64,000 nt of DNA from Prevotella sp. P6B1. Lineage in GTDB: Bacteria; Bacteroidota; Bacteroidia; Bacteroidales; Bacteroidaceae. This document shows, piece by piece, positions 53,101 through 61,215 of the stretch (position 1 is its first letter; the number at the start of each line of letters is the position of its first letter). Under the pieces are notes generated by a model. That model was not told where the DNA came from. It worked only from the letters and a program-made list of their open reading frames with translations, and searched no databases. Location of the stretch: positions 372,001 to 436,000 of the forward strand of contig NZ_JNKF01000010.1 of NCBI RefSeq assembly GCF_000702825.1, written 5' to 3'. The position numbers and the translations under genes were made by a program.

Positions 53101-56065
53101 GACAACAGGTACGATGCAGTATTCACTCGATGGAACCAATTACAGTACGCAGATTCCTCAGGGCACCAATGCTGGTGGCTATACCGTTTATTATAAGGTA
53201 AAGGGTGACGCTAATCATAATGACATCGCGGCCCAGCACTTCTCTGTGATTATCGCAGCAAAGACAGTTGAGAATCCTACGATTACTTTAAGCCAGACCA
53301 GCTATACTTATGATGGTACAGCGAAGGAGCCAACGGTGACTGTTAAGGATGGTGGCACAACAATTCCTGCAACAGAGTATTCAGTCAGCTATACCAACAA
53401 TACCAATGTTGGTACTGCCACTGTAACTATCACAGATGTTGATGGTGGTAACTATGCAGTCAGTGGTAGTACAACGTTTGCGATATCTTCTGCAGATGGT
53501 AGTCTGACGCCTCCTGCAGGTAAGAGTGACTTGGTATATACTGGCGCAGCTCAGGATCTGATTACTGCTGGAAGTACGACGACAGGTACGATGCAGTATT
53601 CGCTTGACGGAACCAATTACAGTACGCAGATTCCTCAGGGCATCAATGCTGGTAGTTATATTGTTTATTATAAAGTAAAGGGTGACGCTAACCATAATGA
53701 CATAGCAGCTCAGCACTTTATGGTAATTATCGCAGCAAAGACAGTTGAGAATCCTACGATTACTTTAAGCCAGACCAGCTATACTTATGATGGTACAGCG
53801 AAGGAGCCAACGGTGACTGTTAAGGATGGTGGAACAACGATTCCTGTAACGGAATACTCAGTCAGCTATACCAATAATACCAATGTTGGTACTGCCACTG
53901 TAACTATCACAGATGTTGATGGTGGTAACTATGCCGTCAGTGGTAGTACGACGTTTGCGATATCTTCTGCAGATGGTAGTCTGACGCCTCCAGCAGGTAA
54001 GAGTGACCTTGTATATACTGGTGCAGCTCAAGATCTGATAACTGCAGGTAGTACGACAACAGGTACAATGCAGTATTCTCTTGATGGAACGACCTATTCG
54101 ACAACGATTCCTCAAGGCACCAATGCTGGTAGTTATACCGTTTATTATAAGGTAAAAGGCGATGCTAATCATAATGACATAGCAGCCCAACACTTCACAG
54201 TGATTATTGCGGCAAAGGCAGTTGAGAATCCTACGATTACATTGAGCCAAACCAGCTATACCTATGATGGCACAGCTAAGGAGCCAGCAGTGACTGTTAA
54301 GGATGGTGGCACAACTATTCCTACCTCAGAGTATTCTGTCAGCTATACTAACAATACCGATGTTGGCACAGCAACAGTAACGATTACAGATGTTGATGGT
54401 GGTAACTATGCAGTCAGTGGTAGTACGACGTTTGCGATATCTTCTGCAGATGGTAGTCTGACGCCTCCAGCAGGCAAGAGTGACTTGGTATATACTGGTG
54501 CGGCTCAGGATCTGATAACTGCTGGAAGTACGACTACTGGTACAATGCAGTACTCACTTGATGGTACAACCTATGCGGCAACGATTCCTCAGGGCACCAA
54601 TGCTGGTAGTTATACCGTTTATTATAAGGTAAAAGGCGATGCCAATCATAATGACATAGCAGCTCAGCACTTTACTGTGATTATTGCGGCAAAGACGGTT
54701 GAGACCCCAACTATCACTTTAAGTCAGACCAGCTATACCTATGATGGCACAGCAAAGGAGCCAGCTGTGGCAGTAAAGGATGGTGGAACAACAATTCCTG
54801 CAACAGAGTATTCAGTCAGCTATACCAACAATACCAATGTTGGCACAGCAACAGTAACGATTACGGATGTTGATGGTGGAAACTATGCAGTCAGTGGCAG
54901 TACAACGTTTGCCATCTCTTCTGCTGATGGTAGTCTGACGCCTCCAGCAGGTAAGAGTGACTTGGTATATACTGGTGCAGCTCAGGATCTGATTACTGCT
55001 GGAAGTACGACTACAGGTACGATGCAGTATTCGCTTGACGGAACCAATTACAGTACGCAGATTCCTCAAGGCACCAATGCTGGTAGTTATACCGTTTATT
55101 ATAAGGTAAAGGGTGACGCCAACCATAATGACATTGCAGCCCAGAACTTCCGAGTAACGATAGCTAAAGCTTTGCTAACAGTTTCGGTAGGTAATTACGA
55201 AATGACTGAAGGTGAAAGTGTTCCTCGCTTTACCATCAGCTATGATGGCTTTGTGAATAACGAGACTGTAGCCGTATTGACTATAGCTCCTACCGCAAGT
55301 TGTGAGGCAACCTCAGAAAGCAAACCTGGTACTTATGCTATCACCATCAGTGGTGGTGTGGCAAAGAACTATTCATTCAGTTATTCTGCTGGCACGTTGA
55401 CTATTAAGACAAAGAAAACCTTTGTGGATGATAATAGTGGCAGCGGTGAGGGCGAGGATGATAATTCTGCCGAATACACTATTAACGAGTCGTCAGGTGG
55501 CGAAAGCGAAGAGAACACAGTTGCCATCACTAACGATGAAGGCGTAAAGGGAGCTTTCTCAATCCCAGAAACTGTTGAGCATAATGGAACGTCATACACA
55601 GTAACGGAGATAGGTGAGAGTGCCTTCGAGAACAACAAGGATCTTACGGATGTTACTATCCCAAGTTCTATCACAACCATTGGCGACAAATCCTTTAAGG
55701 GGTGCAGTAATCTGAAATCGATAACCGTTTATATAACGACACCTATCAGCTTGTCTGGTGCTGCTGCTCGTGGTATGATGACAAGGGCTGGAGATAGTTC
55801 GATATTTGATGGTGTGGATAAAGCTACATGTATACTCTATGTGCCAGAGGGCAGCGTGGAACTCTACAAAGCAGCGCCTGTTTGGTGTGAGTTCCAGAAC
55901 ATCCTTGCAATTGGCTCTACTGGTATTAATGGTATAATAATGAATGGTGAACCGCAGGAAATCTACGACTTACAAGGACACAAGGTAAAGGCAAAAGCCA
56001 CTACGCTTGAAGGCCTACCGCGAGGTGTATACATCGTGAATGGTAAGAAGATCGTTCTTAAATAA
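50183..56065 (+). CDS. Giant secreted surface protein with cohesin-like, MBG-type and tandem-repeat domains
   Basis: A 1960-residue exported protein (signal near residues 1-25; the start could also be ATG 50189 or 50201). Order: three cohesin-like modules alternating with Hydin-type Ig modules (ATEIDFGAVPIRETYQ; CDDALDFGAVAVTET), an MBG-like module (AKSVSRQYGSDNPTLEYET), six near-identical 159-residue repeats, a second MBG module, a Gly/Asp linker, a BspA-type leucine-rich repeat (EIGESAFENNKDLTDVTIP) and the sorting tail GVYIVNGKKIVLK. It is likely an adhesin or scaffold. It starts 15 bases after the protease and is probably co-transcribed. Confidence 0.9.
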   Translation: MLMITKMKCILAGVLLCLGMGARAGNTVTISSTEGAPGDEVTISVGLQNSDAVSSLQVSIPLNENLTLVEGSGLLGNRCGNHQLTVGVKDGVLNVFVYSMSMASISGNSGEVASFKLKLGNQPLSATLAPSKLVLTNSASTPVSASSQSGTVTIRCAKAQYSATEIDFGAVPIRETYQQTVTVTNIGNADLKITNLVFSDVMTFFSSTTLPLTIGAGESRDINITYQPTERGNITKSLKVECNSSSKLNTIQLKAQPFAVNELHVQPASGISDEEVTVSMTMNNMDAISGLQLEFTLPEQLQYVDNSFALSSRKQDHHAVASLNGNVVRIIAYSGNDKPFTGEDGEIGSFKVKLVGRYGVTLTPTKTVLSATINNKVENVLSQVYGGEITIQSPTISCDDALDFGAVAVTETCEKTFTINNDGSAPLTINRIVFNNENLSIKESLPIVIPASSSSNVTVVYSSEEQKAFEAKMQIYSNDPDLRLKEVTVRGSRFAPNYLALRADDVFPHENLSIDLELNTYDPIMGLQFDMEYSGEYYEAFDNNYKLESRAEGMTVDTRQIDSNTLRVFCYFLSGNGIAPGNGKVMSLLLKPKNENIPQGSYNVKLKNIIFSAENLTDKYAGTDTQCSFVVLDGSLVTITAKSVSRQYGSDNPTLEYETTGAALFGEPEITCSATSSSNAGSYNIVVSKGSVRNKNVSLVNGTLTVTSKIVETPSITLSQTSYTYDGTAKEPTVTVKDGGTTIPTSEYSVSYTNNTNVGTATVTITDVDGGNYAVSGSTTFAISSADGSLTPPAGKSDLVYTGTAQDLITAGSTTTGTLQYSLDGTTYSTTIPQGINAGSYIVYYKVKGDANHNDIAAQHFTVIIAAKTVESPTITLSQTSYTYDGTAKEPTVTVKDGGTTIPATEYSVSYTNNTNVGTATVTITDVDGGNYAVSGSTTFVISSADGSLTPPAGKSDLVYTGTAQDLITAGSTTTGTMQYSLDGTNYSTQIPQGTNAGGYTVYYKVKGDANHNDIAAQHFSVIIAAKTVENPTITLSQTSYTYDGTAKEPTVTVKDGGTTIPATEYSVSYTNNTNVGTATVTITDVDGGNYAVSGSTTFAISSADGSLTPPAGKSDLVYTGAAQDLITAGSTTTGTMQYSLDGTNYSTQIPQGINAGSYIVYYKVKGDANHNDIAAQHFMVIIAAKTVENPTITLSQTSYTYDGTAKEPTVTVKDGGTTIPVTEYSVSYTNNTNVGTATVTITDVDGGNYAVSGSTTFAISSADGSLTPPAGKSDLVYTGAAQDLITAGSTTTGTMQYSLDGTTYSTTIPQGTNAGSYTVYYKVKGDANHNDIAAQHFTVIIAAKAVENPTITLSQTSYTYDGTAKEPAVTVKDGGTTIPTSEYSVSYTNNTDVGTATVTITDVDGGNYAVSGSTTFAISSADGSLTPPAGKSDLVYTGAAQDLITAGSTTTGTMQYSLDGTTYAATIPQGTNAGSYTVYYKVKGDANHNDIAAQHFTVIIAAKTVETPTITLSQTSYTYDGTAKEPAVAVKDGGTTIPATEYSVSYTNNTNVGTATVTITDVDGGNYAVSGSTTFAISSADGSLTPPAGKSDLVYTGAAQDLITAGSTTTGTMQYSLDGTNYSTQIPQGTNAGSYTVYYKVKGDANHNDIAAQNFRVTIAKALLTVSVGNYEMTEGESVPRFTISYDGFVNNETVAVLTIAPTASCEATSESKPGTYAITISGGVAKNYSFSYSAGTLTIKTKKTFVDDNSGSGEGEDDNSAEYTINESSGGESEENTVAITNDEGVKGAFSIPETVEHNGTSYTVTEIGESAFENNKDLTDVTIPSSITTIGDKSFKGCSNLKSITVYITTPISLSGAAARGMMTRAGDSSIFDGVDKATCILYVPEGSVELYKAAPVWCEFQNILAIGSTGINGIIMNGEPQEIYDLQGHKVKAKATTLEGLPRGVYIVNGKKIVLK
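52302..55163 (+). repeat. Six tandem 477-bp repeats
   Basis: The marker AGCTATAC recurs at 52346, 52823, 53300, 53777, 54254 and 54731, exactly 477 bases apart. Each unit encodes 159 residues with an Ig-like pair (TYDGTAKEPTVTVKDGGTT; DLVYTGTAQDLITAGSTT). Units differ mostly by scattered silent changes and a few residues, so copy number could change by recombination without breaking the frame. Confidence 0.95.
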
Positions 56066-56067
56066 AA

Positions 56068-56097
56068 GCAAAAGGGGGCGAATTCGCCCCCTTTTGC
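56068..56097. terminator. Perfect 30-bp palindromic terminator
   Basis: GCAAAAGGGGGCGAA and TTCGCCCCCTTTTGC match without mismatch. It lies between convergent genes, two bases after the surface-protein stop, with A/T-rich arms that serve as T-runs on both strands. Confidence 0.88.
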
Positions 56098-56109
56098 ATC
56101 TCGTTTCTA

Positions 56110-57237
56110 TTATTTCATATACTCTCTCTTAAACCACATCTTGAAAACAGGGTCTTCGAGATATACACCATCTGCATCTGTTTCTATAAGCTCTTTATCG
56201 AGTAATGATTCTTTAATGCGTGAGATATTAGACTTGCTGCCCAAATTGTACTCCTCGAGTACTGCCTTACTACCAAAATCAGAATGTACTCCATTACAGA
56301 TGGCACGTATAAAATTAATCTGATATGATGTCAGGCCTTGCAACTGCTCCTGAAACAACCCTGAACACTGGGTCATTAATGCTTCTACGCCAGTATTGAA
56401 TTCCTGTTCTGTTGTTTCTTGATCAGTTTCTGCTAATATGTTCCAGGCTAATTGCTGAACGTAAGACGAGAGATTTTCTACAGTTTCGCAGATTCTTCTT
56501 GCCAATTCTTCAGAGATTTTTTTGCCTTGATATTCGAATCGAGACTGAATAAAAGGAACCCAGTCTTCGGTAGAAATCTTATCGAGGTACATCATTTCGC
56601 CAAATTGATAGAAAGGCATCTTGCGGTTTTGAAATAGTTTGGTCATCAGATGCTTCTTGCTACCAAACAGACAATATGATACGTTTTGCTGATGTTGCCA
56701 AACGCCTCGTATTCGTTTCTGAATTGTTAGCGAATCTGTGAATTCTCCTATTTGCTGAAACTCATCAATACACACTACTATATGTTTACCCTGCTCTTTT
56801 GCTATCAACTCTGGCAGTTGTAGTATTTCTTCTGGTTGGTAATTCTGAGGAGTTATACCAAGCGAAAGCGAGATGTCGGACATAGGTTCTGGCGAAAATG
56901 AAATCTTAGGAGTAAGACGTACAAGGAATCGCTTGATATTCTCGATAATATGCTCTGATTTAGTAGCTGTTTCCTTCATTAGCACTGTGGCAAAGCGGTT
57001 ATAGAAATCATATTCACTTCGACAATCATAAATGTCCATGTAGACCACCTTGATCTCTGGATTAGTAATCTCCGACTTCACCTTTTTGACAATCGAACTC
57101 TTGCCCATTCTACGAGGAGAAATAAGGATTACATTAATACCATTCTCGAAGTTTAACTTCAAGCGCTTAGTTTCCTTTACTCTATCTGTAAAATTCTCGC
57201 CTTCAACCGAAATGCCATATACAAATGCTCTCTTCAT
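56110..57237 (-). CDS. AAA-type ATPase with C-terminal winged helix (archaeal ATPase/DUF234-like)
   Basis: A 375-residue STAND-like ATPase. The Walker A motif is SPRRMGKSSIV (about residues 40-50), Walker B is HIVVCIDEFQ near residue 160, and a sensor-like YCLFGSKKHLM follows. The C-terminal 80 residues form a winged helix (KSNISRIKESLLDKELIE), as in the archaeal-type ATPases common in Bacteroidales. Members often act as regulators or in conflict systems. Function is unknown. It is a single gene in its own minus-strand unit, with no partner seen. Confidence 0.85.
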   Translation of the reverse strand: MKRAFVYGISVEGENFTDRVKETKRLKLNFENGINVILISPRRMGKSSIVKKVKSEITNPEIKVVYMDIYDCRSEYDFYNRFATVLMKETATKSEHIIENIKRFLVRLTPKISFSPEPMSDISLSLGITPQNYQPEEILQLPELIAKEQGKHIVVCIDEFQQIGEFTDSLTIQKRIRGVWQHQQNVSYCLFGSKKHLMTKLFQNRKMPFYQFGEMMYLDKISTEDWVPFIQSRFEYQGKKISEELARRICETVENLSSYVQQLAWNILAETDQETTEQEFNTGVEALMTQCSGLFQEQLQGLTSYQINFIRAICNGVHSDFGSKAVLEEYNLGSKSNISRIKESLLDKELIETDADGVYLEDPVFKMWFKREYMK

Positions 57238-57338
57238 AAGCCATTATCTTAAGTATTTGGTTGCAAATATAAACAAAAAAACAATGGTACACAAGTATGT
57301 GGACCACAAAGTTGTGTACCGTTATGTTTTTTTAGCTT

Positions 57339-57510
57339 TTACGTGCTATTTTGTGGTGACGCAGCGGAGGTTCTTTCCATCGGCGTCTCTGGGTCGAAAC
57401 GATGGCTGTAGAACAGGTCGACACTACCAAAGTTGTGCCAGAAACCCAGACTTACCTTGGGCAGCAACACGCCTGAACGTCCACAACGCTCATATCTTCC
57501 AAATAATTAC
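57339..57510 (-). pseudogene. Remnant of an outer-membrane protein C-terminus
   Basis: A minus-strand frame with no start codon reads RYERCGRSGVLLPKVSLGFW, then HNFGSVDLFYSHRFDPETP, up to a stop at 57339. The alternating aromatic pattern looks like the last strands of a barrel protein, and the reading frame has a stop at its upstream end. It is a decayed piece of a gene, left between the ATPase and the riboswitch. The parent gene is unknown. Confidence 0.5.
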
Positions 57511-57582
57511 AGCAAAAATAGTTCAGAAGTTTAGATGTTTAGATTTTTTTGCTAAAAAGTTCGTTTATTTGCAGAATTGTTG

Positions 57583-57590
57583 TATCTTTG
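57583..57590 (+). promoter_or_regulatory. -7 box of the cobalamin locus
   Basis: TATCTTTG, an exact TAnnTTTG, 13 bases before the riboswitch begins. A TTCG about 20 bases upstream (57559-57562) is a weak -33. Confidence 0.6.
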
Positions 57591-57602
57591 CAGGCAGTAA
57601 TC

Positions 57603-57757
57603 GGTTCTCCGTTGTGGAGATTAATAGGGAATCGGGTGAGAATCCTGAACAGTCCCGCTGCTGTAAGTCGTCCTTGATGAGGCGCAAACATATATGTCAC
57701 TGAGATTTTTGGGAAGACGTTTGCTGCCAGACGATAAGTCAGAATACCTGCCGATGA
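57603..57757 (+). promoter_or_regulatory. Cobalamin riboswitch
   Basis: Conserved B12-box elements appear in order: GGGAATCGGGTGAGAATCC, then AACAGTCCCGCTGCTGTAAG, a CACTG segment, TTGGGAAGACG and AAGTCAGAATACCTGCC. It binds adenosylcobalamin or a related corrinoid and lowers expression of the following receptor genes. The stem-rich region up to the start codon (GCCGCATGC to GGCGGTGG) is the likely expression platform. Confidence 0.93.
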
Positions 57758-57809
57758 AGACTATAGCCGCATGCTGTACTCTGGGGATAGGCGGTGGTGG
57801 CGCAGATAA

Positions 57810-59828
57810 ATGATGGGAAAGCGAAAGCTTACATTGGCAATGGCTTGCGTGTTGACGATGACAACGGCAGCACAAAGCAAGTTGGACTCCGTACAGCATG
57901 TACGGGAGATTATCGTCGTGTCGAAACCTGCCATGCGTGAGGTGGTGCCCAGTCAGAAACTGAAGGGCGAACTGTTAGAACAGTTGAATACCCACTCTGT
58001 GGCTGATGCGCTGCGATATTTTTCTGGTATCCAACTGAAGGATTATGGCGGTGTGGGCGGCATCAAAACGGTAAATATCCGCTCGATGGGTACGCATCAC
58101 TTGGGCATCAGCTACGATGGTGTGCAATTAGGTAATGCGCAGAACGGACAGATAGACCTGGGCCAGTTCTCATTAGACAATGTGGAGGATATCACGCTTT
58201 ATAACGGACAGAAGAGTGCCATCTTCCAACCTGCCAGCGACTTTGGTAATGCTGGTGCCATCTATATCCGCACCAAGGCGCCTGATTTCACGAAAGGAGA
58301 AAAGACTCACCTGCGATTCAAGACCCAGTATGGTTCGAGCGATATGCTTAGACTGACTGGTCTGTGGGAGCAGCAGTTGTCGCAGACGGTCAGCTCGTCA
58401 GTAAGTGCCGGCTTCCTGACAGCCAGCGGTAAGTATAAGTTCCATTACGAGCGCAAGTATCCAAACGGAGAGACGGCTTGGGATACCACAGCTGTGCGAC
58501 AGAATGGCGATATACACGCTGAGCGCTTGGAGGCAAACGTGTTTGGACGATTGGACCAGGGCAGTTGGCAACTGAAGGCCTACCTGTATAACTCGGCACG
58601 AGGTATTCCTGGTGCCATCGTGAACAACGTGTGGCGACGTGGTGAGCGCCAGCAGGATCTGAACACCTTCCTGCAAGCCGATTATAATAAGAATATAGGC
58701 GATGGATTCAGTACCCGTTGGCTGGCTAAGTATGCCTATTACAACACTCACTACGTGAATAACGACAAAACCCAGTTGCCTGTTGACAATCGCTACAAGC
58801 AGCAGGAGCTTTATCTTTCAACAGCCAATGTGCTGGAACTATTGCCCAACTGGAGTGCATCGCTGGCCTACGACTTCAAATGGAACAAGCTGAATGCCGA
58901 TATCTATAACTTTGCTTTCCCCACGCGACTCTCCAATCTGGTGAGTTTAGCTACAGCCGTCGACTACAAGCACCTGAAGGCGCAGGGCTCTATCCTGGTC
59001 ACCTTTATCCACGACAAGACCTATCGCAGGGGCGACTTTGCAAGTCTGAATAGCAGTCGTTCGCTCTCGAAACTCACGCCAGCGCTGTTTGTGAATGTGT
59101 ATCCATTCCGCGGCACCTTCTTCTCTATGCGAGCCTACGTGAAGAAGAGCTTCCGCATGCCTACCTTCAACGACCTGTACTATACCGATATGGGTAATGC
59201 CAACCTGGTGCCTGAGAGTGCCCTGCAGTATGATGCCGGTTTTGCCCTTAACAAGCACTTTGAGCACGGTGTTGTTCGCCATGCAGAGATGCATTTCGAT
59301 GTCTATTATAATACGATTCGTGATAAGATTGTGGCTTACCCCAAGGGGCAGCAGTTCCGTTGGACAATGCTGAACTTGGGCAAGGTGCATATCAAGGGCA
59401 TCGACGTTGAGGCTGAGGCTGATTTCAAGATCGGCAAGGATCTGATAGCTACCACTCGCGCCCAGTACACCTATCAGGATGCGCGCGATGTAACTGATCC
59501 CGAAACCTCGTATTACAAGCATCAGATACCCTATATCCCCTGGCACTCGGGTTCGGCTATCGTGGGGCTTACCTACAAGAACTGGAACGTGAACTACTCG
59601 TTTATCTATGCTGGTGAACGCTACGACGAGCAGGAGAACATACTCTATAACCACATGGAGCCCTGGTACACCAGCGACCTGAGCATCATCTACCGTTTCA
59701 ATTATCAGAAAGCGCGTTGCAAGGCGCAGTTGGATGTGAATAACGTGCTGGGACAGGACTACGAGGTTATCGTAAACTACCCCATGCCTGGTCGTAACTA
59801 TGCATTAACCCTTAGCGTTGAGATATAA
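57810..59828 (+). CDS. btuB: TonB-dependent corrinoid receptor (BtuB-like)
   Basis: A 672-residue outer-membrane receptor: signal peptide (MACVLTMTTAAQS end), a TonB-box-like REIIVVSK, a plug domain (about 30-145, with VNIRSMGTHHLGISYDGVQLGN and AGAIYIRTKAP) and a 22-strand barrel ending in YALTLSVEI. No carboxypeptidase domain. The cobalamin riboswitch directly upstream assigns it to B12/corrinoid uptake. The start could be ATG 57810 or 57813. Next in line is a BtuG-like surface protein, the known partner of Bacteroidetes BtuB. Confidence 0.92.
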   Translation: MMGKRKLTLAMACVLTMTTAAQSKLDSVQHVREIIVVSKPAMREVVPSQKLKGELLEQLNTHSVADALRYFSGIQLKDYGGVGGIKTVNIRSMGTHHLGISYDGVQLGNAQNGQIDLGQFSLDNVEDITLYNGQKSAIFQPASDFGNAGAIYIRTKAPDFTKGEKTHLRFKTQYGSSDMLRLTGLWEQQLSQTVSSSVSAGFLTASGKYKFHYERKYPNGETAWDTTAVRQNGDIHAERLEANVFGRLDQGSWQLKAYLYNSARGIPGAIVNNVWRRGERQQDLNTFLQADYNKNIGDGFSTRWLAKYAYYNTHYVNNDKTQLPVDNRYKQQELYLSTANVLELLPNWSASLAYDFKWNKLNADIYNFAFPTRLSNLVSLATAVDYKHLKAQGSILVTFIHDKTYRRGDFASLNSSRSLSKLTPALFVNVYPFRGTFFSMRAYVKKSFRMPTFNDLYYTDMGNANLVPESALQYDAGFALNKHFEHGVVRHAEMHFDVYYNTIRDKIVAYPKGQQFRWTMLNLGKVHIKGIDVEAEADFKIGKDLIATTRAQYTYQDARDVTDPETSYYKHQIPYIPWHSGSAIVGLTYKNWNVNYSFIYAGERYDEQENILYNHMEPWYTSDLSIIYRFNYQKARCKAQLDVNNVLGQDYEVIVNYPMPGRNYALTLSVEI

Positions 59829-59830
59829 TA

Positions 59831-59903
59831 AAGGTAAAAAAGTAAAAAGGTAAAAAAGTAAAAAGGTAAAAAGGTAAGAAAGTAAAAAGGTAAGAAAGTA
59901 AAT
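59831..59903 (+). repeat. GGTAAAAAG tract before the BtuG-like gene
   Basis: A purine-rich array of GGTAAAAA and AAGTAAAA units over about 70 bases. The pyrimidine-rich start of the next gene (59948-59985) is complementary, so the mRNA could fold back and enclose the start codon at 59934. Confidence 0.75.
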
Positions 59904-59933
59904 ATGGCACAAGAAAGAATACATAGCTATACA

Positions 59934-61121
59934 ATGAAGGTAAAAAGGCTTTTACCTTTATACCTTTTTACCTTTTTACTTTTAACGGCCTGTCGTCAGG
60001 ACGTGATGATTGTGCCGATAGAGAAGACCGATACGGGTGGTAAGGCGCAGAAAGGCGATATAGTGGGCATGTATCTGCTCAACGAGGGTAATATGGGCAT
60101 GAACAAGTCGACCCTCGACTATCTCGACCTGTCGGGCAGGGAACCAACGGTGAGCTATTACCGTAACATCTATTCTGAGCGTAACCCCAGTAGCGTACTG
60201 TCGCTGGGCGATGTGGGCAACGATTGTAAGATATACGGTTCACGCCTTTGGCTCGTCATCAACTGTTCTCATAAGGTAGAGGTGGCTCGTGCCGATTCTG
60301 CCTTCAAAATCGGAAAGGTTGATATCCCTAACTGCCGCTATGTAACCTTCAAGGATCAGTATGCCTACGTATCATCGTATGTGGGTTCTGTGTATAGTGG
60401 TAGCAGCAGTCCGTTGGGTAGCGTGTATAAGGTAGATACGCTCACGTTGCAGAAGGTTGACTCCTGTACGGTTGGCTATCAGCCCGAGGAGATGGCGATT
60501 GTTGGCAATCTCCTCTATGTGGCCAATAGTGGTGGCTATCAGGGTATGACAGGCCAAGGCTATGAGAGTACGGTGAGTGTGATAGACCTGAAGACGATGA
60601 AGGAGACAGAAAAGATTGTGGTGGCTCCCAATCTGCATCACCTGAAAGCTGATAAATACAACCAGCTGTGGGTTACGGCTCGTGGCAACTATATGGATGA
60701 GGAATCGACTATCTGGTGGTTGGTACCCGACAGCGATGGAAGGATGACGGTAGGCGGGCATATTGACCAGCCTGTCAGCGACCTCTGTATCGTAGGCGAT
60801 TCGCTCTATTTCTATGGCAGTCAGTGGAGTGAGGTGTCGATGAGCAATACCATTACTTATGGAATCATCGGTGTGAGAAAGCATCAGATAGTGAGCACGA
60901 GCCTTTCGGCTGCGCCTGAAATCAGTAAGATCCGTATGCCGTATGGCATCATCGTCAACCCCATCCATCGCGATTTCTATCTGATGGATGCCAAGAACTA
61001 TGTATCGAGTGGCGAACTGCTGCACTTCCTGCCCGATGGCACCTTCGACTGGAAAGTGAAGACTGGCGATATACCAGCCCACGCAGCATTTGTATTTAAT
61101 AGTAAAAAGGTAAAAAAGTAA
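59934..61121 (+). CDS. btuG: BtuG-like surface corrinoid-binding lipoprotein
   Basis: A 395-residue lipoprotein: MKVKRLLPLYLFTFLLLTAC with lipobox Cys20, then a seven-bladed beta-propeller (YncE-type; GMYLLNEGNMGMNKSTLDYLDL, YQPEEMAIVGNLLYVANSGG, LHHLKADKYNQLWVTARGN). By family knowledge, BtuG in Bacteroides sits on the cell surface, binds cobalamin extremely tightly and caps BtuB. Location after riboswitch and BtuB supports this. The start is ATG 59934, where the signal peptide begins; an ATG ten codons upstream gives a poor signal peptide. The signal-coding region is made of the same low-complexity repeat as the upstream tract. Confidence 0.88.
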   Translation: MKVKRLLPLYLFTFLLLTACRQDVMIVPIEKTDTGGKAQKGDIVGMYLLNEGNMGMNKSTLDYLDLSGREPTVSYYRNIYSERNPSSVLSLGDVGNDCKIYGSRLWLVINCSHKVEVARADSAFKIGKVDIPNCRYVTFKDQYAYVSSYVGSVYSGSSSPLGSVYKVDTLTLQKVDSCTVGYQPEEMAIVGNLLYVANSGGYQGMTGQGYESTVSVIDLKTMKETEKIVVAPNLHHLKADKYNQLWVTARGNYMDEESTIWWLVPDSDGRMTVGGHIDQPVSDLCIVGDSLYFYGSQWSEVSMSNTITYGIIGVRKHQIVSTSLSAAPEISKIRMPYGIIVNPIHRDFYLMDAKNYVSSGELLHFLPDGTFDWKVKTGDIPAHAAFVFNSKKVKK

Positions 61122-61215
61122 AAAATGGCAAGAATATTGAAACATATAATAAACAGCATAATGGATAAAGGGTGGTTAAAGGTTTTACCTTTTTACCTTT
61201 TTACCCTTTTACCCT
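61099..61215 (+). repeat. Second GTAAAAAGG/CCTTTTTAC complementary tract
   Basis: GTAAAAAGGTAAAAAAG at about 61101 faces TTTTACCTTTTTACC at 61182-61212 across the two possible starts (61125 and 61161). The arrangement repeats that at the BtuG-like gene, so the same element has been used twice. Confidence 0.7.

Larger units (their letters stand above)
57238..57809 (+). other. Gap holding a gene remnant and a cobalamin riboswitch
   Basis: A 572-base gap. From left to right: AT-rich start of the ATPase upstream region, a remnant of a barrel gene on the minus strand (57339-57510), a promoter and the cobalamin riboswitch (57603-57757), then the receptor start. Confidence 0.8.

Noticed and set aside
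52418..55126. Several minus-strand frames within the tandem repeats
   Set aside because: They recur with the 477-bp period and are shadows of the plus-strand repeats; composition is rich in Cys, Arg, Thr and Ser, unlike real proteins.
52302..55163. CRISPR array
   Set aside because: Units are 477 bp, in frame, with no unique spacers; this is a protein-domain repeat.
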